A stretch of DNA of 64,000 nucleotides from Atherix ibis (lineage: Eukaryota; Arthropoda; Insecta; Diptera; Athericidae), in the NCBI GenBank assembly GCA_958298945.1, contig OY282608.1, positions 77,114,806 through 77,178,805 on the forward strand, read 5' to 3'. The translations under genes were made by a program, and so were the position numbers. This document shows positions 1-11,500 of this stretch, piece after piece. The notes under the pieces were generated by a model. It did not search any database and had not been told where the DNA came from. It saw only the letters and a list, made by a program, of their open reading frames with translations. How positions within the stretch are numbered: position 1 is the stretch's first letter; every line of letters begins with the position of its first letter.

Positions 1-2429
1 TGTTGGTTTGTTGGTTTGTTGGCTTGTTGGCTTGTTGGTTTGTTGGTTTGTTGGTTTGTTGGTTTGTTGGTTTGTTGGTTTATTTGTTTGTTGGTTTGTT
101 GGCTTGTTTGTTTGTTGGCTTGTTGGCTTGTTGGTTTGTTGGTTTGTTTGTTTGTTGGTTTGTTCCTTTGTTGGCTTATTGGTTTGTTGGCTTGTTGGCA
201 TGTTGGTTTGTTGGTTTGTTGGTTTGTTGGTTTGTTGATTTGTTGGTTTGTTGGTTTGTTGATTTGTTGGTTTGTTGGTTTGTTGGTTTGTTGGTTTGTT
301 GGTTTGTTGGTTTGTTGGTTTGTTGGTTTGTTGGTTTGTTGGTTTGTTGGTTTGTTGGTTTGTTGGTTTGTTGGTTTGTTAGTTTGCTGGTTTTTTGGTT
401 TGTTGGCTTATTGGTTTGTTGGTTTGTTGGTTTGGTGGGTTGTTGGTTTGTTGGTTCCTTCGTTTGTTGGTTTTTTTGGTTTGTTGGTTTGTTGGTTTTT
501 TGGTTTGTTGGCTTGTTGGTTTGTTGGTTTGTTGGTTTGTTGGTTTGTTGGTTTGTTGGTTTGTTGGTTTGTTGGTTTGTTGGTTTGTTGGTTTGTTGGT
601 TTGTTGGTTTGTTCGTTTGTTGGTTTTTTGGTTTGTTGGTTTATTGGTTTTTTGGTTTGTTGGCTTGTTGGTTTGTTGGTTTTTTGGTTTGTTGGCTTGT
701 TGGTTTGTTGGCTTGTTGATTTGTTGGTTTGTTCGTTTGTTGGTTTGTTGGTTTGTTGGTTTGTTGGTTTGTTGGTTTGTTGGCTTGTTGGTTGTTTGGC
801 TTGTTGGCTTGTTGGTTGTTGGTTTGTTGGTTTGTTGGTTTGTTGGTTTGTTGGTTTGTTGGTTTGTTGGTTTGTTGGTTTGTTGGTTTGTTGGTTTGTT
901 GGTTTGTTCGTTTGTTGGTTTGTTGGTTTGTTGGTTTGTTGGTTTGTTTGTTTGTTGGTTTGTCCGTTTGTTGGCTTGTTGGTTTGTTCGTTTGTTGGCT
1001 TGTTGGTTTGTTGGCTTGTTGGCATGTTGGTTTCTTGGTTTGTTGATTTGTTGGTTTGTTGGTTTGTTGGTTTGTTGGTATGTTGGTTTGTTGGTATGTT
1101 GGTTTGTTGGTTTGTTGGTTTGTTGGTTTATTTGTTTGTTCGTTTGTTGGCTTGTTGGTTTGTTGGCTTGTTGGTTTGTTGGTTTGTTGGTTTGTTGGTT
1201 TGTTGGTTTGTTGGTTTGTTGGTTTGTTGGCTTGTTGGCTTGTTGGTTTGTTGGTTTGTTGGTTTGTTGGTTTGTTGGTTTGTTGGTTTAATGGTTTATT
1301 TGTTTGTGTGTTTGTTGGCTTGTTGGCTTGTTGGTTTGTTGGTTTGTTTGCTTGTTGGTTTGTTCCTTTGTTGGCCTATTTGTTTGTTGGCTTGTTGGCA
1401 TGTTGGTTTGTTGGTTTGTTGGTTTGTTGGTTTGTTGATTTGTTGGTTTGTTGGTTTGTTGATTTGTTGGTTTGTTGGTTTGTTGGTTTGTTGGTTTGTT
1501 GGTTTGTTGGTTTGTTGGTTTGTTGGTTTGTTGGTTTTTTGGCTTATTAGTTTCTTGGTTTGTTGGTTTGTTGGTTTGTTGGTTTGTTGGTTTGTTCGTT
1601 TGTTGGTTTGTTGGTTTGTTGGCTTGTTGGTTTGTTGGTTTGTTGGTTTGTTGGTTTGTTGGTTTGTTTGTTTGTTTGTTTGTTGCTTTGTTCGTTTGTT
1701 GGTTTTTTGGTTTGTTGGCTTGTTTACTTGTTGGTTTGTTGGTTTATTGGCTTGTTGGTTTGTTGGTTTGTTGGTTTGTTGGTTTGTTGGTTTGTTGGTT
1801 TGTTGGTTTGTTTGTTTGTTGGTTTGTTCGTTTGTTGGCTTGTTGGTTTGTTGGTTTGTTTGTTTGTTGGTTTGTTTGTTTGTTGGTTTATTCGTTTGTT
1901 GGCTTGTTGGTTTGTTGGCTTGTTGCCTTGTTGGTTTGTTGGCTTGTTGGTTTGTTGGTTTGTTGGTTTGTTGGTTTGTTGGTTTGTTGGCTTGTTGGCT
2001 TGTTGGTTTGTTGGCTTGTTGGTTTGTTGGCTTGTTGGCTTGTTGTTTTGTTGGTTTGTTTGTTTGTTGGCTTGTTTGTTTGTTGGCTTGTTGGTTTGAT
2101 GGCTTGTTGGTTTGTTGGCATGTTGGTTTGTTGATTTGTTGGTTTGTTGGTTTGTTGGTTTGTTGGTTTGTTGGTTTGTTGGTTTGTTAGTTTGTTGGTT
2201 TGTTGTTGTTTGTTGGTTTGTTGGTTTGTTGGTTTGTTGGTTTGTTGGTTTGTTTGTTTGTTGGTTTGTTTGTTTGTTGGTTTGTTCGTTTGTTGGCTTG
2301 TTGGTTTGTTGGCTTGTTGCCTTGTTGGCTTGTTGGCTTGTTGGTTTGTTGGTTTGTTGGTTTGTTGGCTTGTTGGCTTGTTGGTTTGTTGGCTTGTTGG
2401 TTTGTTGGCTTGTTGGCTTGTTGTTTTGT
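1..2429 (+). repeat. Left block of mixed satellite modules
   Basis: This block is a mosaic of modules found later. Bases 1-385 match 3794-4178, with the TTCCTTTG unit at 163 corresponding to 3956. Bases 404-1020 match 7960-8590 (modules F, H, I; TTCCTTCG at 455 corresponds to 8010). Bases 1026-1560 match about 4725-5250 (I then J, with GGTATG). K-type units lie near 1680-1735. From about 1890 to 2430 an S-like module (GGTTTGATGG near 2095) begins a local series repeated near 2473 and 3064. No gene or unique sequence is seen. Confidence 0.85.
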
Positions 2430-5400
2430 TGGTTTGTTTGTTTGTTGGCGTGTTTGTTTGTTGGCTTGTTGGTTTGATGGCTTGTTGGTTTGTTGGCATG
2501 TTGGTTTGTTGGTTTGTTGATTTGTTGGTTTGTTGGTTTGTTGGTTTGTTGATTTGTTGGTTTGTTGGTTTGTTGGTTTGTTGGTTTGTTGGTTTATTGG
2601 TTTGTTGGTTTGTTTGTTTGTTGGTTTGTTGGTTTTTGGTTTGTAGGCTTGTTTGTTTGTTGGTATGTTGGTTTGTTCGTTTGTTCATTAGTTGGTTTGT
2701 TGGTTTGTTGGTTTGTTGGTTGGTTGGTTTGTTGGTTTGTTGGTTTATTTGTTTGTTGGTTTGTTGATTTGTTGGTTTGTTGGTTTGTTTGTTTGTTGGT
2801 TTGTTGGTTTGTTGGTTTGTTGGTTTGTTGGTTTGTTTGTTTGTTGGTTTGTTCGTTTGTTGGCTTGTTGGTTTGTTGGCTAGTTGCCTTGTTGGCTTGT
2901 TGGCTTGTTGGTTTGTTGGTTTGTTGGTTTGTTGGTTTGTTGGTTTGTTGGTTTGTTGGCTTGTTGGCTTGTTGGTTTGTTGGCTTGTTGGTTTGTTGGC
3001 TTGTTGGCTTGTTGTTTTGTTGGTTTGTTTGTTTGTTGGCGTGTTTGTTTGTTGGCTTGTTTGTTTGATGGCTTGTTGGTTTGTTGGCATGCTGGTTTGT
3101 TGGTTTGTTGGTTTGTTGGTTTGTTGGTTTGTTGGTTTGTTGGTTTGTTGGTTTGTTCGTTTGTTGGTTTGTTGGTTTGTTGGTTTGTTGGTTTGTTGGT
3201 TTGTTGGTTTGTTGGTTTGTTGGTTTGTTGGTTTGTTGGTTTGTTGGTTTGTTGGTTTGTTGGTTTGTTGCTTTGTTGGATTGTTTGTTTGTTCGTTTGT
3301 TGGTTTTTTGGTTTGTTGGCTTGTTGGTTTTTTGGTTTGTTGGCTTGTTGGTTTGTTGTTTTTTTGGTTTGTTGGCTTGTTGGTTTGTTGGCTTGTTGGT
3401 TCTTTGGTTTGTTGGTTTGCTGGTTTGTTGGTTTGTTGGTTTGTTGGTTTGTTTGTTTGTTGGTTTGTTGGTTTGTTGGTTTGTTGGTTTGTTGGTTTGT
3501 TGGTTTGTTGGTTTGTTGGTTTGTTGGTTTGTTGGTTTGTTGGATTGTTGGTTTGTTGGTTTGTTGGTTTGTTGGTTTGTTGGTTTGTTGGTTTGTTGGT
3601 TTGTTGGTTTGTTGGTTTGTTCGTTTGTTGGCTTGTTGGTTTGTTCGTGTGTTGGCTTGTTGGTTTGTTGGTTTGTTGGTTTGTTCGTTTGTTGGTTTGT
3701 TCGTTTGTTGGCTTGTTGGTTTGTTGGCTTGTTGGTTTGTTGGTTTGTTGGTTTGTTGGTTTGTTGGTTTGTTTGTTTGTTGGTTTGTTGGTTTGTTGGT
3801 TTGTTGGTTTGTTGGCTTGTTGGCTTGTTGGTTTGTTGGTTTGTTGGTTTGTTGGTTTGTTGGTTTGTTGGTTTATTTGTTTGTTGGTTTGTTGGCTTGT
3901 TTGTTTGTTGGCTTGTTGGCTTGTTGGTTTGTTGGTTTGTTTGTTTGTTGGTTTGTTCCTTTGTTGGCTTATTGGTTTGTTGGCTTGTTGGCATGTTGGT
4001 TTGTTGGTTTGTTGGTTTGTTGGTTTGTTGATTTGTTGGTTTGTTGGTTTGTTGATTTGTTGGTTTGTTGGTTTGTTGGTTTGTTGGTTTGTTGGTTTGT
4101 TGGTTTGTTGGTTTGTTGGTTTGTTGGTTTGTTGGTTTGTTGGTTTGTTGGTTTGTTGGTTTGTTGGTTTGTTAGTTTGCTGGTTTTTTGGTTTGTTGGC
4201 TTGTTGGTTTGTTGGTTTGTTGGTTTGTTGGTTTGTTGGTTTGTTGGTTTGTTGGTTTGTTGGTTTGTTGGTTTGTTCGTTTGTTGGTTTTTTGGTTTGT
4301 TGGTTTATTGGTTTTTTGGTTTGTTGGCTTGTTGGTTTATTGGTTTTTTGGTTTGTTGGCTTGTTGGTTTGTTGGTTTTTTGGTTTGTTGGCTTGTTGGT
4401 TTGTTGGCTTGTTGGCTTGTTGGTTTGTTCGTTTGTTGGTTTGTTGGTTTGTTGGTTTGTTGGTTTGTTGGTTTGTTGGCTTGTTGGTTGTTTGGCTTGT
4501 TGGCTTGTTGGTTGTTGGTTTGTTGGTTTGTTGGTTTGTTGGTTTGTTGGTTTGTTGGTTTGTTGGTTTGTTGGTTTGTTGGTTTGTTGGTTTGTTGGTT
4601 TGTTCGTTTGTTGGTTTGTTGGTTTGTTGGTTTGTTGGTTTGTTTGTTTGTTGGTTTGTCCGTTTGTTTGCTTGTTGGTTTGTTCGTTTGTTGGCTTGTT
4701 GGTTTGTTGGCTTGTTGGCATGTTGGTTTCTTGGTTTGTTGATTTGTTGGTTTGTTGGTTTGTTGGTTTGTTGGTTTGTTGGTTTGTTGGTATGTTGGTT
4801 TGTTGGTTTGTTGGTTTGTTGGTTTATTTGTTTGTTCGTTTGTTGGCTTGTTGGTTTGTTGGCTTGTTGGTTTGTTGGTTTGTTGGTTTGTTGGTTTGTT
4901 GGTTTGTTGGCTTGTTGGCTTGTTGGCTTGTTGGTTTGTTGGTTTGTTGGTTTGTTGGTTTGTTGGTTTGTTGGTTTAATGGTTTATTTGTTTGTTGGTT
5001 TGTTGGCTTGTTTGTTTGTTGGCTTGTTGGCTTGTTGGTTTGTTGGTTTGTTTGCTTGTTGGTTTGTTCCTTTGTTGGCTTATTGGTTTGTTGCCTTGTT
5101 GGCATGTTGGTTTGTTGGTTTGTTGGTTTGTTGGTTTGTTGATTTGTTGGTTTGTTGGTTTGTTGATTTGTTGGTTTGTTGGTTTGTTGGTTTGTTGGTT
5201 TGTTGGTTTGTTGGTTTGTTGGTTTGTTGGTTTGTTGGTTTTTTGGCTTATTAGTTTCTTGGTTTGTTGGTTTGTTGGTTTGTTGGTTTGTTGGTTTGTT
5301 CGTTTGTTGGTTTGTTGGTTTGTTGGCTTGTTGGTTTGTTGGTTTGTTGGTTTGTTGGTTTGTTGGTTTGTTTGTTTGTTGCTTTGTTCGTTTGTTGGTT

Positions 5401-8400
5401 TTTTGGTTTGTTGGCTTGTTTACTTGTTGGTTTGTTGGTTTGTTGGCTTGTTGGTTTGTTGGTTTGTTGGTTTGTTGGTTTGTTGGTTTGTTGGTTTGTT
5501 GGTTTGTTTGTTTGTTGGTTTGTTCGTTTGTTGGCTTGTTGGTTTATTGGTTTGTTGGTTTGTTGGTTTGTTGGTTTGTTGGTTTGTTGTTTTGTTGGTT
5601 TGCTTGTTTGTTGGATTGTTGGTTTGTTTGTTTTTTGGCTTGTTGGTTTGTTGGATTGTTGACTTGTTGGTCTGTTAGTTTGTTTGTTTGTTGGTTTGTT
5701 GGTTTATTGGTTTATTTGTGTGTTGGTTTGTTGGTTTTTGTTGGTTTGTTGGTTTGTTGGTTTGTTGGTTTGTTTGTTTGTTGCTTTGTTCGTTTGTTGG
5801 TTTTTTGGTTTGTTGGCTTGTTGACTTGTTGGTTTGTTGGTTTTTTGGCTTGTTGGTTTGTTGGTTTGTTGGTTTGTTGGTTAGTTTGTGTGTTGGTTTG
5901 TCCGTTTGCTGGCTTGTTGGGTTGTTGGCTTGTTGGTTCTTTGGTTTGTTGGTTTGCTGGTTTGTTGGTTTGTTGGTTTGTTGGTTTGTTTGTTTGTTGG
6001 TTTGTTGGTTTGTTGGTTTGTTGGTTTGTTGGTTTGTTGGTTTGTTGGTTTGTTGGTTTGTTGGATTGTTGGTTTGTTGGTTTGTTGGTTTGTTGGTTTG
6101 TTGGTTTGTTGGTTTGTTGGTTTGTTGGTTTGTTGGTTTGTTGGTTTGTTGGTTTGTTGGTTTGTTCGTTTGTTGGTTTGTTGGTTTGTTGGTTTGTTGG
6201 TTTGTTGGTTTGTTGGTTTGTTGGTTTGTTGCTTTGTTGGATTGTTCGTTTGTTCGTTTGTTGGTTTTTTGGTTTGTTGGCTTGTTGGTTTTTTGGTTTG
6301 TTGGCTTGTTGGTTTGTTGTTTTTTTGGTTTGTTGGCTTGTTGGTTTGTTGGCTTGTTGGTTCTTTGGTTTGTTGGTTTGCTGGTTTGTTGGTTTGTTGG
6401 TTTGTTGGTTTGTTGGTTTATTGGTTTGTTGGCTTGTTGGCTTGTTGGTTTGTTGGTTTGTTGGTTTGTTGGTTTATTTGTTTGTTCGTTTGTTGGCTTA
6501 TTGGTTTGTTGGCTTGTTGGCTTGTTGGCATGCTGGTTTGTTGATTTGTTGGTTTGTTGGTTTGCTGGTTTGTTGGTTTGTTGGTTTGTTGGTTTGTTGG
6601 TTTGTAGGTTTGTTGGTTTGTTGGTTTGTTGGTTTGTTGGTTTGTTCGTTTGTTGGTTTGTTGGTTTGTTGGTTTGTTGGTTTGTTGGTTTGTTGGTTTG
6701 TTGCTTTGTTGGATTGTTCGTTTGTTCGTTTGTTGGTTTTTTGGTTTGTTGGCTTGTTGGTTTTTTGGTTTGTTGGCTTGTTGGTTTGTTGTTTTTTTGG
6801 TTTGTTGGCTTGTTGGTTTGTTGGCTTGTTGGTTCTTTGGTTTGTTGGTTTGCTGGTTTGTTGGTTTGTTGGTTTGTTGGTTTGTTTGTTTGTTGGTTTG
6901 TTGGTTTGTTGGTTTGTTGGTTTGTTGGTTTGTTGGTTTGTTGGTTTGTTGGTTTGTTGGTTTGTTGGATTGTTGGTTTGTTGGTTTGTTGGTTTGTTGG
7001 TTTGTTGGTTTGTTGGTTTGTTGGTTTGTTGGTTTGTTGGTTTGTTGGTTTGTTCGTTTGTTGGCTTGTTGGTTTGTTCGTGTGTTGGCTTGTTGGTTTG
7101 TTGGTTTGTTGGTTTGTTCGTTTGTTGGTTTGTTCGTTTGTTGGCTTGTTGGTTTGTTGGCTTGTTGGTTTGTTGGTTTGTTGGTTTGTTGGTTTGTTGG
7201 TTTGTTTGTTTGTTGGTTTGTTGGTTTGTTGGTTTGTTGGTTTGTTGGCTTGTTGGCTTGTTGGTTTGTTGGTTTGTTGGTTTGTTGGTTTGTTGGTTTG
7301 TTGGTTTATTTGTTTGTTGGTTTGTTGGCTTGTTTGTTTGTTGGCTTGTTGGCTTGTTGGTTTGTTGGTTTGTTTGTTTGTTAGTTTGTTCCTTTGTTGG
7401 CTTATTGGTTTGTTGGCTTGTTGGCATGTTGGTTTGTTGGTTTGTTGGTTTGTTGGTTTGTTGATTTGTTGGTTTGGTGGTTTGTTGATTTGTTGGTTTG
7501 TTGGTTTGTTGGTTTGTTGGTTTGTTGGTTTGTTGGTTTGTTGGTTTTTTGATTTGTTGGTTTTTTGGTTTGTTGGCTTATTGGTTTGTTGGTTTGTTGG
7601 TTTGTTGGTTTGTTGGTTTGTTGGCTTGTTGCCTTGTTGGCTTGTTGGCTTGTTGGTTTGTTGGTTTGTTGGTTTGTTGGTTTGTTGGTTTATTGGTTTG
7701 TTGGCTTGTTGGCTAGTTGGTTTGTTGGTTTGTTGGTTTGTTGGTTTGTTGGTTTATTTGTTTGTTCGTTTGTTGGCTTATTGGTTTGTTGGCTTGTTGG
7801 CTTGTTGGCATGTTGGTTTGTTGGTTTGTTGGTTTGTTGGTTTGTTGGTTTGTTGGTTTGTTGGTTTGTTGGTTTTGTTGGTTTGTTGGTTTGTTGGTTT
7901 GTTGGTTTGTTGGTTTGTTGGTTTGTTGGTTTGTTGGTTTGTTAGTTTGCTGGTTTTTTGGTTTGTTGGCTTATTGGTTTGTTGGTTTGGTGGGTTGTTG
8001 GTTTGTTGGTTCCTTCGTTTGTTGGTTTTTTTGGTTTGTTGGTTTGTTGGTTTTTTGGTTTGTTGGCTTGTTGGTTTGTTGGTTTGTTGGTTTGTTGGTT
8101 TGTTGGTTTGTTGGTTTGTTGGTTTGTTGGTTTGTTGGTTTGTTGGTTTGTTGGTTTGTTGGTTTGTTGGTTTGTTGGTTTGTTGGTTTGTTCGTTTGTT
8201 GGTTTTTTGGTTTGTTGGTTTATTGGTTTTTTGGTTTGTTGGCTTGTTGGTTTGTTGGTTTTTTGGTTTGTTGGCTTGTTGGTTTGTTGGCTTGTTGGCT
8301 TGTTGGTTTGTTCGTTTGTTGGTTTGTTGGTTTGTTGGTTTGTTGGTTTGTTGGTTTGTTGGTTTGTTGGCTTGTTGGTTGTTTGGCTTGTTGGCTTGTT

Positions 8401-8598
8401 GATTGTTGGTTTGTTGGTTTGTTGGTTTGTTGGTTTGTTGGTTTGTTGGTTTGTTGGTTTGTTGGTTTGTTGGTTTGTTGGTTTGTTCGTTTGTTGGTTT
8501 GTTGGTTTGTTGGTTTGTTGGTTTGTTTGTTTGTTGGTTTGTCCGTTTGTTGGCTTGTTGGTTTGTTCGTTTGTTGGCTTGTTGGTTTGTTGGCTTGT
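2430..8598 (+). repeat. Higher-order repeat A, copy 1 (~6.17 kb)
   Basis: First complete copy of a long higher-order repeat. It starts at an S module (GGCGTG near 2447). A segment at 2631-2735 carries TTTGTAGGCTTG and TTCATTAGTTGG. T follows at 3268-3425, then H near 4483, I near 4715, J, K near 5390, and L with GGTCTG at 5669. T recurs at 6229-6385 and 6701-6856, then E near 6475 and again near 7755, F at 8010 and H at 8377. Every landmark recurs in copy 2 in the same order, with only two length differences that I could find. Local repeats inside it include the two T copies 472 bp apart. Confidence 0.9.
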
Positions 8599-11500
8599 TG
8601 GTTTGTTTGTTTGTTGGCGTGTTTGTTTGTTGGCTTGTTGGTTTGATGGCTTGTTGGTTTGTTGGCATGTTGGTTTGTTGGTTTGTTGATTTGTTGGTTT
8701 GTTGGTTTGTTGGTTTGTTGATTTGTTGGTTTGTTGGTTTGTTGGTTTGTTGGTTTGTTGGTTTATTGGTTTGTTGGTTTGTTTGTTTGTTGGTTTGTTG
8801 GTTTTTGGTTTGTAGGCTTGTTTGTTTGTTGGTATGTTGGTTTGTTCGTTTGTTCATTAGTTGGTTTGTTGGTTTGTTGGTTTGTTGGTTGGTTGGTTTG
8901 TTGGTTTGTTGGTTTATTTGTTTGTTGGTTTGTTGATTTGTTGGTTTGTTGGTTTGTTTGTTTGTTGGTTTGTTGGTTTGTTGGTTTGTTGGTTTGTTGG
9001 TTTGTTTGTTTGTTGGTTTGTTCGTTTGTTGGCTTGTTGGTTTGTTGGCTAGTTGCCTTGTTGGCTTGTTGGCTTGTTGGTTTGTTGGTTTGTTGGTTTG
9101 TTGGTTTGTTGGTTTGTTGGTTTGTTGGCTTGTTGGCTTGTTGGTTTGTTGGCTTGTTGGTTTGTTGGCTTGTTGGCTTGTTGTTTTGTTGGTTTGTTTG
9201 TTTGTTGGCGTGTTTGTTTGTTGGCTTGTTTGTTTGATGGCTTGTTGGTTTGTTGGCATGCTGGTTTGTTGGTTTGTTGGTTTGTTGGTTTGTTGGTTTG
9301 TTGGTTTGTTGGTTTGTTCGTTTGTTGGTTTGTTGGTTTGTTGGTTTGTTGGTTTGTTGGTTTGTTGGTTTGTTGGTTTGTTGGTTTGTTGGTTTGTTGG
9401 TTTGTTGGTTTGTTGGTTTGTTGGTTTGTTGCTTTGTTGGATTGTTTGTTTGTTCGTTTGTTGGTTTTTTGGTTTGTTGGCTTGTTGGTTTTTTGGTTTG
9501 TTGGCTTGTTGGTTTGTTGTTTTTTTGGTTTGTTGGCTTGTTGGTTTGTTGGCTTGTTGGTTCTTTGGTTTGTTGGTTTGCTGGTTTGTTGGTTTGTTGG
9601 TTTGTTGGTTTGTTTGTTTGTTGGTTTGTTGGTTTGTTGGTTTGTTGGTTTGTTGGTTTGTTGGTTTGTTGGTTTGTTGGTTTGTTGGTTTGTTGGTTTG
9701 TTGGATTGTTGGTTTGTTGGTTTGTTGGTTTGTTGGTTTGTTGGTTTGTTGGTTTGTTGGTTTGTTGGTTTGTTGGTTTGTTCGTTTGTTGGCTTGTTGG
9801 TTTGTTCGTGTGTTGGCTTGTTGGTTTGTTGGTTTGTTGGTTTGTTCGTTTGTTGGTTTGTTCGTTTGTTGGCTTGTTGGTTTGTTGGCTTGTTGGTTTG
9901 TTGGTTTGTTGGTTTGTTGGTTTGTTGGTTTGTTTGTTTGTTGGTTTGTTGGTTTGTTGGTTTGTTGGTTTGTTGGCTTGTTGGCTTGTTGGTTTGTTGG
10001 TTTGTTGGTTTGTTGGTTTGTTGGTTTGTTGGTTTATTTGTTTGTTGGTTTGTTGGCTTGTTTGTTTGTTGGCTTGTTGGCTTGTTGGTTTGTTGGTTTG
10101 TTTGTTTGTTGGTTTGTTCCTTTGTTGGCTTATTGGTTTGTTGGCTTGTTGGCATGTTGGTTTGTTGGTTTGTTGGTTTGTTGGTTTGTTGATTTGTTGG
10201 TTTGTTGGTTTGTTGATTTGTTGGTTTGTTGGTTTGTTGGTTTGTTGGTTTGTTGGTTTGTTGGTTTGTTGGTTTGTTGGTTTGTTGGTTTGTTGGTTTG
10301 TTGGTTTGTTGGTTTGTTGGTTTGTTGGTTTGTTAGTTTGCTGGTTTTTTGGTTTGTTGGCTTGTTGGTTTGTTGGTTTGTTGGTTTGTTGGTTTGTTGG
10401 TTTGTTGGTTTGTTGGTTTGTTGGTTTGTTGGTTTGTTCGTTTGTTGGTTTTTTGGTTTGTTGGTTTATTGGTTTTTTGGTTTGTTGGCTTGTTGGTTTA
10501 TTGGTTTTTTGGTTTGTTGGCTTGTTGGTTTGTTGGTTTTTTGGTTTGTTGGCTTGTTGGTTTGTTGGCTTGTTGGCTTGTTGGTTTGTTCGTTTGTTGG
10601 TTTGTTGGTTTGTTGGTTTGTTGGTTTGTTGGTTTGTTGGCTTGTTGGTTGTTTGGCTTGTTGGCTTGTTGGTTGTTGGTTTGTTGGTTTGTTGGTTTGT
10701 TGGTTTGTTGGTTTGTTGGTTTGTTGGTTTGTTGGTTTGTTGGTTTGTTGGTTTGTTGGTTTGTTCGTTTGTTGGTTTGTTGGTTTGTTGGTTTGTTGGT
10801 TTGTTTGTTTGTTGGTTTGTCCGTTTGTTTGCTTGTTGGTTTGTTCGTTTGTTGGCTTGTTGGTTTGTTGGCTTGTTGGCATGTTGGTTTCTTGGTTTGT
10901 TGATTTGTTGGTTTGTTGGTTTGTTGGTTTGTTGGTTTGTTGGTTTGTTGGTATGTTGGTTTGTTGGTTTGTTGGTTTGTTGGTTTATTTGTTTGTTCGT
11001 TTGTTGGCTTGTTGGTTTGTTGGCTTGTTGGTTTGTTGGTTTGTTGGTTTGTTGGTTTGTTGGTTTGTTGGCTTGTTGGCTTGTTGGCTTGTTGGTTTGT
11101 TGGTTTGTTGGTTTGTTGGTTTGTTGGTTTGTTGGTTTAATGGTTTATTTGTTTGTTGGTTTGTTGGCTTGTTTGTTTGTTGGCTTGTTGGCTTGTTGGT
11201 TTGTTGGTTTGTTTGCTTGTTGGTTTGTTCCTTTGTTGGCTTATTGGTTTGTTGGCTTGTTGGCATGTTGGTTTGTTGGTTTGTTGGTTTGTTGGTTTGT
11301 TGATTTGTTGGTTTGTTGGTTTGTTGATTTGTTGGTTTGTTGGTTTGTTGGTTTGTTGGTTTGTTGGTTTGTTGGTTTGTTGGTTTGTTGGTTTGTTGGT
11401 TTTTTGGCTTATTAGTTTCTTGGTTTGTTGGTTTGTTGGTTTGTTGGTTTGTTGGTTTGTTCGTTTGTTGGTTTGTTGGTTTGTTGGCTTGTTGGTTTGT

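Noticed and set aside
3085..3092. GCATGC palindrome made by GGCATGCTGG (also near 6531, 9254, 12660 and 53560) as a possible binding site
   Set aside because: Each is a single-base change after GGCATG in copies of related modules. Inheritance of a variant explains it, with no flanking symmetry.
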